Of a stretch of 32,514 nucleotides of DNA, positions 25,322 through 32,514 are shown piece after piece (positions within the stretch are counted from its first letter, which is position 1; every line of letters starts with the position of its first letter). Made by a program: the position numbers and the translations under genes. The DNA is from a bacterium. GTDB lineage: Bacteria; SAR324; XYD2-FULL-50-16. Under the pieces are notes generated by a model that was given only the letters and a program-made list of their open reading frames with translations, ran no database searches and was not told the DNA's origin. Location of the stretch: contig JAHJRI010000430.1 in the NCBI GenBank assembly GCA_018830885.1, positions 1 to 32,514 of the forward strand, given 5' to 3'.

Positions 25322-25768
25322 ATGTTTCGATTCTCACTACAGATCGCCCTGGATGTGCGGGCTCGCCAGGAAAAAATGAAGATGAAGGATTTGGCGGAGA
25401 AACTGGCGGTCGAGCAGCATATTACGAATCAGATCGATAAGATCAGGGAAGACACCCAGGCTGCTGAAACCGGGATGAATCAGGCAAAACAAGCTCGGAT
25501 ATTCACAATCAGGCAATTGAAATCGCTCAGCGGGTTCAAAGGGAGAATGAAACACACGCTGGCCCTGCGGATGAAAGAACTGGCCGTTGCCAAAAAAGCG
25601 GTCATGGAAAAACAGGAGGCCCTGATAGAAGCCAGCAGGTCAAAAAAGACACTGGAGATCCTGAAGGAAAAAGAAGAGAAAAGGTATTTGGAAAAAATTT
25701 CCACAATTGAACGAAAGAACATGGATGAAATTGCCGGAAATCAGTTTGCACAGAAATTACGCCATTGA
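25322..25768 (+). CDS. fliJ: Flagellar export protein FliJ
   Basis: A 148-residue, almost entirely alpha-helical coiled-coil protein with the FliJ start pattern FRFSLQIALDVRARQEKMK and heptad-like charged repeats to the end. FliJ is the central stalk of the type III export ATPase FliI-FliH, located at the cytoplasmic face of the flagellar base. Family sequence similarity is low; the size, opening motif and flagellar neighbours make the call. AGGA lies 9 nt before ATG 25322. fliI and fliH, usually adjacent, are not in the window. motE follows after 30 bp. Confidence 0.85.
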   Translation: MFRFSLQIALDVRARQEKMKMKDLAEKLAVEQHITNQIDKIREDTQAAETGMNQAKQARIFTIRQLKSLSGFKGRMKHTLALRMKELAVAKKAVMEKQEALIEASRSKKTLEILKEKEEKRYLEKISTIERKNMDEIAGNQFAQKLRH

Positions 25769-25785
25769 AACCGAGAGAGAAGCGT

Positions 25786-25791
25786 AAGGAG
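25786..25791 (+). promoter_or_regulatory. Ribosome binding site fixing the TTG start of motE
   Basis: AAGGAG at 25786-25791 is 7 nt before TTG 25799. ATG and GTG codons in the gap are out of frame, so this site supports the rare TTG start, which also begins the signal peptide. Confidence 0.6.
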
Positions 25792-25798
25792 TGATGTT

Positions 25799-26386
25799 TT
25801 GAAAAAATCGATGATTGGATTGATGTTCATTCTGGCATTGCTGTTCAGCGCGCAACCGATATACGCCATGTCAACAGTCAAGGGCTGGATTAACAAAATC
25901 AGACCTGGGACTTTTGAATCGGCTGATGCGACCACGGATGCAGCAACTGGCAGGGTCAGGGTTTTTTCAGAATCAGAGATGAAAGTCCTTACGGCTCTTT
26001 CAAAACGGGAAGAAGAGCTGAAAAAGAAGGAAGCCCTGCACCAGCAGCGGGCAGCGGAATTAAAAACGCTCTCCCAGGAGATCGAGCAGAAACTCGACCA
26101 GATACGAAAGCTGACCGCCGATTTCGAAAGCAAACGGCAGAAGCGTCAGCAGATGGATGAAAAGGATATTACCAAGACAGTCAGACTTTATGAAACGATG
26201 GATCCGGAGAGAACAGCCATATTTTTCAACCAGATGGACCGCATCACCGCAACCCAGATTATCATGAGGATGAACCCCAGAAAGGCGTCGGCCGTATTGG
26301 AACTGTTGGATCCGAAGGTGGCAGTGGATATTACAGAACTGGTCACACGGTTTAAAGCAGATCGGAGAAGTCTGGCCGGAAACTAG
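25799..26386 (+). CDS. motE: MotE-like flagellar motor chaperone (MgtE N-domain type)
   Basis: A 195-residue exported protein with a TTG start. The signal segment KKSMIGLMFILALLFSAQPIYA is followed by a Thr/Ala-rich stretch, a long coiled coil (about 60-120, KREEELKKKEALHQQR) and a C-terminal domain with TVRLYETMDPERTAIFFNQMD, TQIIMRMNPRKASAVLELLDPKVAVDITELV. That last part resembles the MgtE intracellular N-domain found in MotE, the periplasmic chaperone for the stator-associated protein MotC in several bacteria. Position between fliJ and fliK is a common one for this gene. MotC is not in the window, so the partner is inferred from the family. Confidence 0.78.
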   Translation: MKKSMIGLMFILALLFSAQPIYAMSTVKGWINKIRPGTFESADATTDAATGRVRVFSESEMKVLTALSKREEELKKKEALHQQRAAELKTLSQEIEQKLDQIRKLTADFESKRQKRQQMDEKDITKTVRLYETMDPERTAIFFNQMDRITATQIIMRMNPRKASAVLELLDPKVAVDITELVTRFKADRRSLAGN

Positions 26387-26399
26387 AAAACAGTGATCC

Positions 26400-26423
26400 A
26401 TCCTCGCCCAGGAGGATCTTTTT
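26400..26423 (+). terminator. Weak terminator between motE and fliK
   Basis: ATCCTC (26400-26405) and GAGGAT (26412-26417) form a 6-bp stem with a 6-nt loop, followed by C and five T (26419-26423). It is 14 bp past the motE stop. A TATAAT at 26471-26476 with a loose TTGGTC at 26446-26451 (19-bp spacing) could restart transcription for fliK. Confidence 0.45.
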
Positions 26424-26496
26424 AGTCATGTCATAAGAAAGCAGATTGGTCGTCACGGATGACAGCCAGCTATAATTTCCAAGGCAGGAGAGATGA

Positions 26497-27750
26497 ATGA
26501 ATGTTTCACAGGCAAACCATACACCCCAGAAAACCGCCACAACAGAATCAAGTCAAAACATCCTCACCATCATTGACAGCGAAGAATTTCTGAACCATCT
26601 GAATCTGGCTCAGCAGGGTACCGAGTGGTATACCAAAACCGAAGTCAAGAGTGATAAGGAAAGAGAAAACGAAGAGCAGCAGACAAAGAGACGGAAAGCG
26701 GAGGATCTTGAAGATGATTTGGTTGTTGGATTGACGAATCAGGTGTATTTCAGCCAACAGAAACAATTGGAGGCAATTGAGTCCGACAGCAAGATGCTGG
26801 CTACCGAACGAAAGGCACGCACAAGTGCGAAATATCTCGAAAAAAATAATCTCCACACGCCTGCTGTGACCATGGAAGGTGAAGACAAGAGCGCTGAAAA
26901 CACATTTACAAAGATGATGGCGGGTGAACTGAAAGAAGCCCAGACAGGCCAGCCTGGTAAAGAAACCCTGACCCATCCCGCCAAACCGGAGACAGATGAG
27001 AGCGGAAAGGCCGGACGCAACCCGCTGCTGAAACCTGGTGAAACCGTAAATAGCGATCCTGCCCAGCGGTTCGATGCCAGCCTGGTCCGCGGACTGAATA
27101 CGGCAGCCGCGGCAAAAACGGGAATAAAATTCCCGGAAAAAGGAATCACCGAATTGTCAAGGATGTCATCATTGGAATCCAATATCGGAAAAAATTCCGG
27201 CAACAGGTCTACTGCCAAGATCGCTTCATTGTCCAATATTGCCGGTGAAAACTCCCTGGCAAACCGGGGAGCGCAAGGGGGTCTGAAAGCTGAAACCAGT
27301 GCGGGCAAAGCATCAACCCCGATCAATATCAAGGAGGTGGTTGGTAGAGTCAAGATCATGATCTCGAGTAAAACAAATGAGATGGTGATGAAGCTGTCGC
27401 CGGAGCACCTGGGAAAGCTGGAGATACAGCTCAAAAAAGAGGGTGATAAAATGATAGGGCGTTTCACTGTCGATAATCTGCAGGCAAAAAAAGCCCTCGA
27501 AGCCGAACTTCCCCAGTTGAAAACGGCACTGACAGAGCAGGGGATCCATATCGAAGAGTTCACTGTCACTCTCAACGCCGATGACGGGTCGAACAGTTCA
27601 TTCGCTTTTAATCATCGGGAGGGGGGAGATACCGGTCACTCCAGAAACACCGGCGTCATGGAGAACGAAACCCGATCAGGATCACCCGTAGCTGGAAACA
27701 AGGGCAGTTCTATTCAGAGGAACGCGTCCGGGCTGAATATCTATGTATAA
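26497..27750 (+). CDS. fliK: Flagellar hook-length control protein FliK
   Basis: A 417-residue protein with the two-part build of FliK. The N-terminal two-thirds is hydrophilic and low in conservation (ruler region), rich in Lys, Glu, Thr and Asn. The C-terminal Flg_hook domain is near 283-365: KIMISSKTNEMVMKLSPEHLGKLEIQLKKEGDKM split over two strands, and ALEAELPQLKTALTEQGIHIEEFTV. 'L.P..LG.l.v.l' is the family core. FliK measures the hook and switches export from hook to filament subunits. AGGAG (26486-26490) stands 6 nt before ATG 26497. It precedes flgD by 19 bp, in the expected flagellar order. Confidence 0.9.
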   Translation: MNVSQANHTPQKTATTESSQNILTIIDSEEFLNHLNLAQQGTEWYTKTEVKSDKERENEEQQTKRRKAEDLEDDLVVGLTNQVYFSQQKQLEAIESDSKMLATERKARTSAKYLEKNNLHTPAVTMEGEDKSAENTFTKMMAGELKEAQTGQPGKETLTHPAKPETDESGKAGRNPLLKPGETVNSDPAQRFDASLVRGLNTAAAAKTGIKFPEKGITELSRMSSLESNIGKNSGNRSTAKIASLSNIAGENSLANRGAQGGLKAETSAGKASTPINIKEVVGRVKIMISSKTNEMVMKLSPEHLGKLEIQLKKEGDKMIGRFTVDNLQAKKALEAELPQLKTALTEQGIHIEEFTVTLNADDGSNSSFAFNHREGGDTGHSRNTGVMENETRSGSPVAGNKGSSIQRNASGLNIYV

Positions 27751-27769
27751 CTTCTACAAAGGATAAAAC

Positions 27770-28552
27770 ATGAGTGTTGATACACAACATGCGTTGAATC
27801 AGGTGCAGACTTCACTGCGAAACAGGGCGGCGACACCTGTTAAATCATCGGATAAGCTGGAAAAACAGGATTTTATGAATCTGTTTCTGACGCAAATGAG
27901 TAATCAGGACCCGGTCTCTCCAATGGATAGTGGTGCCATGATGTCACAGCTTGCACAACTGGGAACGATGGAGCAGCTTGAAAAGCTGAACGGTCAGGTT
28001 AAGGACCTGAACCTGACACAAAAGGATATCTCCCGGTTTCAGTCCCTTCAATTCCTCGAAAAGGATGTCCTGATGGAATCTGAGGGTATCAAACTGGGGC
28101 AGGGCAGCGCCAAGCCGATATATTATTCGTTGGATAATGAGGCCAATAATATTGGTCTCACCATCGAAGCGGAAGATGGCAGCCCGGTTTTTTCCCAGCA
28201 GCTTGGGCTTACAACCGCGGGCAAACATGAATATCTGTGGGATGGCAAGAACAATGAAGGTGTCATGATGCCGGACGGCAACTATAAAATACGATTGCTG
28301 GCATTCGATACAAAAGGGAATTCAACACCTTTGGAGATATTTAACTCCGGTCGTGTTGCCCAGGTAGAGTACCGGAATGGACAACCCTGGTTAAAAACCA
28401 AGTACGATACCATGCCTATTTCCAAAGTCAAGACGATCAACACCTTGTCAAGCAGAACCTTTGGAAACGCCACTCCGCTGCCAATTATTCAGAATTTGCC
28501 ACCAAAAGGATCGATTGTCAGCGGCAGGGATGATGAACTGAGAAAAAAGTAG
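27770..28552 (+). CDS. flgD: Flagellar hook assembly scaffold protein FlgD
   Basis: A 260-residue hook-cap protein. The conserved N-terminal region is LEKQDFMNLFLTQMSNQDPVSPMD followed by SQLAQLGTMEQLEKLN (about 30-80). The middle is an Ig-like/Tudor-like FlgD region, with GKHEYLWDGKNNEGVMMPDGNYKIRL (about 147-172). FlgD caps the growing hook and is shed when the hook is complete. It follows fliK by 19 bp with AAAGGA before its ATG, and flgE follows after 98 bp. The C-terminal 35 residues (TPLPIIQNLPPKG and on) are extra compared with typical FlgD of about 220-230 residues. Confidence 0.93.
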   Translation: MSVDTQHALNQVQTSLRNRAATPVKSSDKLEKQDFMNLFLTQMSNQDPVSPMDSGAMMSQLAQLGTMEQLEKLNGQVKDLNLTQKDISRFQSLQFLEKDVLMESEGIKLGQGSAKPIYYSLDNEANNIGLTIEAEDGSPVFSQQLGLTTAGKHEYLWDGKNNEGVMMPDGNYKIRLLAFDTKGNSTPLEIFNSGRVAQVEYRNGQPWLKTKYDTMPISKVKTINTLSSRTFGNATPLPIIQNLPPKGSIVSGRDDELRKK

Positions 28553-28650
28553 AGCGGGTTTCATGGTCAGGCTGGGATAAGCGGTCGAATCCGGACACCC
28601 CCCGGGAATTTAGGATTGGAGTAGATGACAACAAACAAGGAGAATAGGTT

Positions 28651-30123
28651 ATGATTGGTTCTTTATATTCAGGTGCAAGTGGCGTCCAAACTCATTCTGA
28701 CAGTATGACAGTCACCGGTAGCAACATCGCCAATGTCAATACAATGGGTTTCAAATACAACCGGGTTAATTTCCAGGACCTCCTTTCCAATTCCATGGGA
28801 GGGGATACCAAGGTCGGAAAGGGGGTGAAGATCGGGAATATCCAGAATATCCATACCCAGGGATCGTTTGAGATGACAGAAGTGGAAACGGATGTCGCTG
28901 TCGACGGCAACGGGTTCTTTTCTCTCAAGGACGCGGGCGGTAAACTGTATTATACCCGGGCGGGACAGTTTGTGTATGACAATAAGGGGTTTCTGACCAG
29001 CCAGGATGGTAAATTCGTTCAGGTCAAAGATGTTAATCCCGATACCAATGAAAGTATCGGACCCTTGAAAAACATCAACATCCTGGATCAGATCGATCCG
29101 CCGACACCCACAGGGGACGGCCTGAAAGCGAATACCGGGGTCAATATCAAGGCCAATCTGGATACCAACGCTGAAATTATCGACGTTGCGCTGGACTACA
29201 ACAATGTGCGCATGGAGATGTATAATTACTCGACGTCCGTGACCGTCTATGATTCTAAAGGAAACGAGCATTCCGTGAATGTCGTTTTTCGTAAACTTGC
29301 CGATAAACCTGAAGATATCGACCCGGCGACCAACCAGCCGATTCCCGGGACAGCTATCAAGAACAACTGGCAATGGATGGTGCTTGCGCCGGGTGAGATT
29401 TTGGAGGGTGGTGTGCCTGGCGTCATGAAAGCTATGGGAGGTGGGTTTCTGGAATTCAGCGATGACGGCCGGCTGGTCAGTGATACCCCCGGTCTGATAC
29501 AGGTACCGCCTCTACCGGCCAATGCCCCTCCGGGCACGCCACCGCTGCCACCGGAAATGGTGCGGCAGCCGATTGTTCCGAATCAGCCGACCCAGGTTGA
29601 TTTCACCTTTCTGGATGCCGGTCCCACAGCCCAGAAAATCGGGTTCCGGTTTGGTACAGGCAGTAATCCGGATGATCCGACAGATATGCGCACCGGTATG
29701 GACGGCCTGACCCAGTTCGCTTCCGAGTTCAAAATCATCAGTGCCACAGCGGATGGAATTAAATCCGGGAAGATTGAAAGTATCTATATCCGGGAAGATG
29801 GCACCATTGACGGCGCCTTTGATTCAGGCAGGGTGAAAGCTCTGGGCAGAATGATCCTGACTGATTTTAAAGCCAGGGAAAAGCTCCAGATTAGAGGAGA
29901 AAATCTGTACTCCCAGACATTTGAATCCGGGCCGGCCATCATCAACGATCCTGGCAAGGGTGGTATGGGCTCCGTGAACTCCAAATCGCTGGAACATTCC
30001 AATGTCGAACTCTCACGGGAGTTCGTGAACATGATTGAGGGACAGCGGGCGTTCCAGGCCAACGCCAAAACCATCACCACCAGTGATGAGATTCTGTCCG
30101 ATCTGATCCAGATGAAACGGTAA
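28651..30123 (+). CDS. flgE: Flagellar hook protein FlgE
   Basis: A 490-residue hook subunit. The N-terminal rod-like motif is LYSGASGVQTHSDSMTVTGSNIANVNTMGFK, the FlgE-type internal region includes VAVDGNGFFSL and YTRAGQFVYDNKGFL, and the C-terminus is SLEHSNVELSREFVNMIEGQRAFQANAKTITTSDEIL. These ends form the coiled core of the hook. An unusual Pro-rich stretch (about 286-313, PPLPANAPPGTPPLPPEM) lies in the exposed middle domain and increases the length. AAGGAG precedes ATG 28651. It is last of the flagellar run and ends 14 bp from the convergent prs gene. Confidence 0.96.
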   Translation: MIGSLYSGASGVQTHSDSMTVTGSNIANVNTMGFKYNRVNFQDLLSNSMGGDTKVGKGVKIGNIQNIHTQGSFEMTEVETDVAVDGNGFFSLKDAGGKLYYTRAGQFVYDNKGFLTSQDGKFVQVKDVNPDTNESIGPLKNINILDQIDPPTPTGDGLKANTGVNIKANLDTNAEIIDVALDYNNVRMEMYNYSTSVTVYDSKGNEHSVNVVFRKLADKPEDIDPATNQPIPGTAIKNNWQWMVLAPGEILEGGVPGVMKAMGGGFLEFSDDGRLVSDTPGLIQVPPLPANAPPGTPPLPPEMVRQPIVPNQPTQVDFTFLDAGPTAQKIGFRFGTGSNPDDPTDMRTGMDGLTQFASEFKIISATADGIKSGKIESIYIREDGTIDGAFDSGRVKALGRMILTDFKAREKLQIRGENLYSQTFESGPAIINDPGKGGMGSVNSKSLEHSNVELSREFVNMIEGQRAFQANAKTITTSDEILSDLIQMKR

Positions 30124-30137
30124 ATGAGGTCATCCGT

Positions 30138-31079
30138 TTAGAACAGGACACTCAGAGAATCCCCGTTGTGTATCCGCTGAATTGCTTTGGCAAACAGCGG
30201 CGCAACGGACAGCACCGTGATTTTCTTACAGATCTCAGGCTTCTTCCCCAGCGGGATGGTGTTGGTGACGATCAATTCGTCCAGCGAACTGGCATTGATC
30301 TTATCCAGTGCATTTCCGCTCAATACCGGGTGCACCACAGCGGCCCGGATTGTCTGCGCCCCCTTCTCCTTCAGAAAATCGGCCGCTTTACACAAGGTCC
30401 CAGCTGATGCAACCTCATCATCGATGATCAAAGCATGTTTGCCATCAACATCGCCAATCAGGTGGGTGGGGATGACCGTATCTGAATTCCCGATCCGACG
30501 TTTGTCGATAATGGCCATCGGCAGATCCAGACGATTCGCATATCGTCCCAGGTGCTTTGCTTCACCCACATCCGCTGCAACAATGACGAAATTGCTTAAA
30601 TCCTGTCTTTTCAGATAGTCACAAAAAACGTCCACAGCCAGCAGCTGATCGACGGGGACATCGAAAAATCCCTGAATCTGGTGGGAGTGAAGCTCCATCA
30701 GCAGAAAACGGTCGGCACCAGCGGACTGCATCAATCTCGCCATCAATTTGGCTGCGATGGAGATCCTGGGCTGGTCCTTCTTGTCTGATCTGACATACGG
30801 GAAATAGGGCAATACCGCTGTCACTCGGGAGGCTGAGGAGTGTTTCAGAGCATCCAGCAGTAAAAACGTTTCCATAATATTATCACTAACCGGCGGACAG
30901 GATGATTGAATGACAAAAATATCTTCCTCCCTGACGTTATCCAGGATCTTGACCAACATGTTTTCATTGCTGAAGAAAACCGTTTCAATGGGTGAAAGCT
31001 CGCAGGCCATATGGTCGCAAATATCCAGGGCAAAACTTTTATGGGAGCTGCCGCTGATGATTTTTAAATTGCCTAACAT
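30138..31079 (-). CDS. prs: Ribose-phosphate pyrophosphokinase
   Basis: A 313-residue enzyme making PRPP from ribose 5-phosphate and ATP, the precursor of purines, pyrimidines, NAD, His and Trp. Landmarks are LPYFPYVRSDKKDQPR (about 90-104), the flexible-loop HSHQIQGFF (131-139), DVGEAKHLGRYANRL (about 170-184), IIDKRR (190-195) and the PRPP-binding loop DDEVASAGT at 220-228. The last differs from the DDxIDTxGT of the well-studied class I enzymes, so this belongs to a divergent bacterial group. A promoter and AGGA sit just upstream of ATG 31079. It ends convergently with flgE and is downstream of the NAD kinase-like gene. Confidence 0.9.
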   Translation of the reverse strand: MLGNLKIISGSSHKSFALDICDHMACELSPIETVFFSNENMLVKILDNVREEDIFVIQSSCPPVSDNIMETFLLLDALKHSSASRVTAVLPYFPYVRSDKKDQPRISIAAKLMARLMQSAGADRFLLMELHSHQIQGFFDVPVDQLLAVDVFCDYLKRQDLSNFVIVAADVGEAKHLGRYANRLDLPMAIIDKRRIGNSDTVIPTHLIGDVDGKHALIIDDEVASAGTLCKAADFLKEKGAQTIRAAVVHPVLSGNALDKINASSLDELIVTNTIPLGKKPEICKKITVLSVAPLFAKAIQRIHNGDSLSVLF

Positions 31080-31102
31080 AACGTGTCCTGATTGGTTTAG
31101 GG

Positions 31103-31132
31103 ATTATAAACAGTGAATGACGAGCCTGTAAA
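31103..31132 (-). promoter_or_regulatory. Sigma-70-type promoter for prs
   Basis: On the minus strand TTTACA (31127-31132) and TATAAT (31103-31108) are separated by 18 bp; the -35 matches TTGACA at 5 of 6 and the -10 is perfect. Transcription would begin near 31096, giving a leader of about 17 nt with AGGA before ATG 31079. Confidence 0.6.
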
Positions 31133-31215
31133 AACGGGTATTACTGATCTTAAGGTGACGATGCCAGGTCTGCCTCCCAGGGCAAGCTGACATTGCGTGC
31201 TTAGCTTTGATTCGC

Positions 31216-32109
31216 CTAGGTACCATAGAAGGATATCACCTTGACGGCCTTATTGGGTGCCAGGAATACACGAATTTCATCTCCCAGCTGGGTTGTAATG
31301 ACATCGGGTTTGGAATCGAAGGAGAGGATATAGTCCTCTCCTTCGGGAACCATGATCAGTTCATTTCGGCTGGATACGATACCGGAGGAAAACTCCAGGG
31401 GTCTTTTCAGGTTCGGAAACAGTACCCTGAATCCAAAGGCATCGATATCATTGCTGAATGGACTTCCGCCCGCATTGTAGTACCAGGCATGGCTGCCCAT
31501 GCCGGTACAGCAGAGGATCCCCGAACAATTAAAATCCTGCTCGATCCCTGATTGATGCAGGGTGATGTCACAGGTCTGATACGATATTTTCTGCCCGAAA
31601 TAGATGTCGTTGACGCCGTAGCGGTCTATCAACTGATCGTTGATTTTAACCTGCAGCCGTTTCCACTTGTCGATGAAGAAATCCCCATGGATCAGGCGTT
31701 GCAGATGACTTTCCAGATTCAGGCGATTGATGGACGTCAGCGCACCAAAGCTTCCCAGTCCGGCTTTGGGTTTGTAGTCTGAATTCATGCCCAGCAAGAC
31801 GGAATTTTCAAACTGTTGGGCACAGGATAAAAATGTACCATCCCCACCACAACTGATAACCAGGTCGTTTTCTGATGGATTGATGGTATCGATATCTTTT
31901 TCTGGAATATAATGGATGTCCAGCTTCAATTGACCGGCGATCTTCTTCAGCTTTGCAATAAAATCCGTCTGATTGTCTCGACTTGTCCGGATCTGTTCCC
32001 TTTTTGAGTCATTCAATCGATTGAACATGGACTGACGGAGATCTGACGCATTGTGATAGTCGAACTCAGACAGTTTGATGATGCAATAGATATTCTGAAA
32101 ACGGGGCAT
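31216..32109 (-). CDS. NAD kinase family protein
   Basis: A 297-residue ATP-NAD kinase-fold protein, making NADP from NAD if active. The signature GGDGTF (88-93) follows ENDLVISC, the second motif NDIYFG (167-172) has Asp where NE is usual, and the glycine-rich region CTGMGSHAWYYNAGG (201-215) replaces the common TGSTAYxxSAGG. An N-terminal region of about 80 residues precedes the core and does not look like bacterial NadK; the GSHAW form is reminiscent of the eukaryotic mitochondrial-type NADK2. A perfect 12-bp stem lies in the coding DNA near the C-terminus. It follows dnaJ after a terminator, with no evident ribosome binding site. Confidence 0.78.
   Translation of the reverse strand: MPRFQNIYCIIKLSEFDYHNASDLRQSMFNRLNDSKREQIRTSRDNQTDFIAKLKKIAGQLKLDIHYIPEKDIDTINPSENDLVISCGGDGTFLSCAQQFENSVLLGMNSDYKPKAGLGSFGALTSINRLNLESHLQRLIHGDFFIDKWKRLQVKINDQLIDRYGVNDIYFGQKISYQTCDITLHQSGIEQDFNCSGILCCTGMGSHAWYYNAGGSPFSNDIDAFGFRVLFPNLKRPLEFSSGIVSSRNELIMVPEGEDYILSFDSKPDVITTQLGDEIRVFLAPNKAVKVISFYGT
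31317..31345. repeat. Perfect 12-bp inverted repeat inside the NAD kinase-like gene
   Basis: CGAAGGAGAGGA (31317-31328) and TCCTCTCCTTCG (31334-31345) are exact reverse complements separated by TATAG. The stem falls in the codons for GEDYILSFDS. No T-run follows in either direction. Confidence 0.75.
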
Positions 32110-32169
32110 GGGGCAACTTGAAATCGTGTCAGGGAAGATTAAGGTTGTTGTGCTGTCAGCATCCTATCG

Positions 32170-32207
32170 AAAAACAGTCCGGTCTTTCAACCACTCTTCT
32201 CGGACTG
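32170..32207 (-). terminator. Intrinsic terminator after dnaJ
   Basis: On the minus strand CAGTCCG (32207-32201) pairs with CGGACTG (32181-32175) over a 19-nt loop, followed directly by five T (32174-32170). It begins 6 nt past the dnaJ stop, so it should separate dnaJ from the NAD kinase-like gene. Confidence 0.65.
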
Positions 32208-32213
32208 ACAGAC

Positions 32214-32514
32214 TTAGATCAGGAAATCCTTGAGTTTTTCCATAAATGTTTTTTTCATGGGCGAGCTGTCCTCTTTCGATATGGAGGCGAACTCTTCCAA
32301 CAGTTCCTTTTGTTTGCGGCTGAGATTGGTGGGGATTTCAACCACGATTCTGATATAGAGGTCCCCTGTCCCACTACGCTGCAACCGCGCTATTCCTTTG
32401 TTCTTCAAGCGGAACACCCTGTCATTTTGAGTTCCGGCAGGGATGGTCAGGCGGGCTCTCCCTTCCAAGGTTGGCACCTCGATTTCAGACCCCAGTGCCG
32501 CCTGGGTGATGCTG
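32214..32514 (-). CDS. dnaJ: Chaperone DnaJ, C-terminal end (cut by window edge)
   Basis: The last 99 codons of an open frame entering from the right edge. ITQAALGSEIEVPTLEG, then RARLTIPAGTQNDRVFRL, GDLYIRIVVEIPTNLSRKQKELLEEFA are the second substrate-binding domain and dimerisation region of DnaJ, co-chaperone of DnaK. The J-domain and zinc fingers lie outside the window, so a DnaJ paralogue cannot be ruled out, though this tail matches the standard protein well. The C-terminus ends in KKTFMEKLKDFLI, typical of the short DnaJ tail. A terminator follows the stop codon. Confidence 0.92.
   Translation of the reverse strand, partial: SITQAALGSEIEVPTLEGRARLTIPAGTQNDRVFRLKNKGIARLQRSGTGDLYIRIVVEIPTNLSRKQKELLEEFASISKEDSSPMKKTFMEKLKDFLI

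Noticed and set aside
26739-27575. A 278-codon frame antisense to fliK
   Set aside because: It is the mirror of a low-complexity coding sequence; its product is Ser/Phe/Pro-rich without domains, and FliK's C-terminal domain makes the plus strand clearly the coding one.
28669-29373. A 234-codon frame antisense to flgE
   Set aside because: FlgE is unmistakable on the other strand and the antisense product shows no family motif.

Overview
The window looks like chromosomal housekeeping DNA from a flagellated, Gram-negative bacterium. It carries an outer-membrane lipoprotein carrier (LolA-like), a division penicillin-binding protein with a C-terminal PASTA-like domain, FlhF/FlhG/FliA flagellar control genes and a GAF plus HD-GYP signalling protein. 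This combination fits Deltaproteobacteria-like lineages, possibly SAR324-type bacteria. That placement is an impression from gene content, not a phylogeny. There is no rRNA, tRNA, CRISPR array, insertion sequence, integrase or phage gene that I can support, and both edge genes are cut by the window.

Layout. 1-1066: the start of a ParB-like gene (minus) divergent from a short-chain dehydrogenase. 1081-7171 (minus): a series reading LolA-like protein, an exported protein of unknown function, DksA, a GAF/HD-GYP phosphodiesterase and a large exported FlgT-like protein. 7633-9345 (plus): a PHP-domain phosphatase and a four-helix membrane protein that looks like the FtsK N-terminal domain with no motor. 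9896-12813 (plus): rho, rpmE, prfA. 12887-19584 (minus): rsmH, ftsL, ftsI, then flhF, flhG, fliA. 19668-21291 (plus): dtd and a kinase-like protein. 21315-22421 (minus): a metallo-beta-lactamase-fold protein. 22859-24913 (plus): an EF-G paralogue with altered GTPase motifs. 25322-30123 (plus): fliJ, motE, fliK, flgD, flgE. 30138-32514 (minus): dnaJ (C-terminal end), an NAD kinase-like gene and prs.

Two themes recur. One is flagellum building and placement: FlhF/FlhG set number and site, FliA drives late genes, and FliJ/MotE/FliK/FlgD/FlgE make the export apparatus, stator-associated factor and hook. The other is septal growth, with RsmH, FtsL, FtsI and the FtsK-like membrane domain. A truncated division cluster running directly into flhF-flhG-fliA brings the two together.

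I did not find a clearly new multi-gene system. The best leads are the motor-less FtsK-like protein, the EF-G paralogue with a replaced catalytic histidine, the kinase-like partner of dtd, a long insertion inside the HD-GYP domain, a perfect 12-bp hairpin inside the NAD kinase-like gene, a terminator-like hairpin in the rho leader, and a 47/48-bp tandem repeat upstream of the PHP gene.
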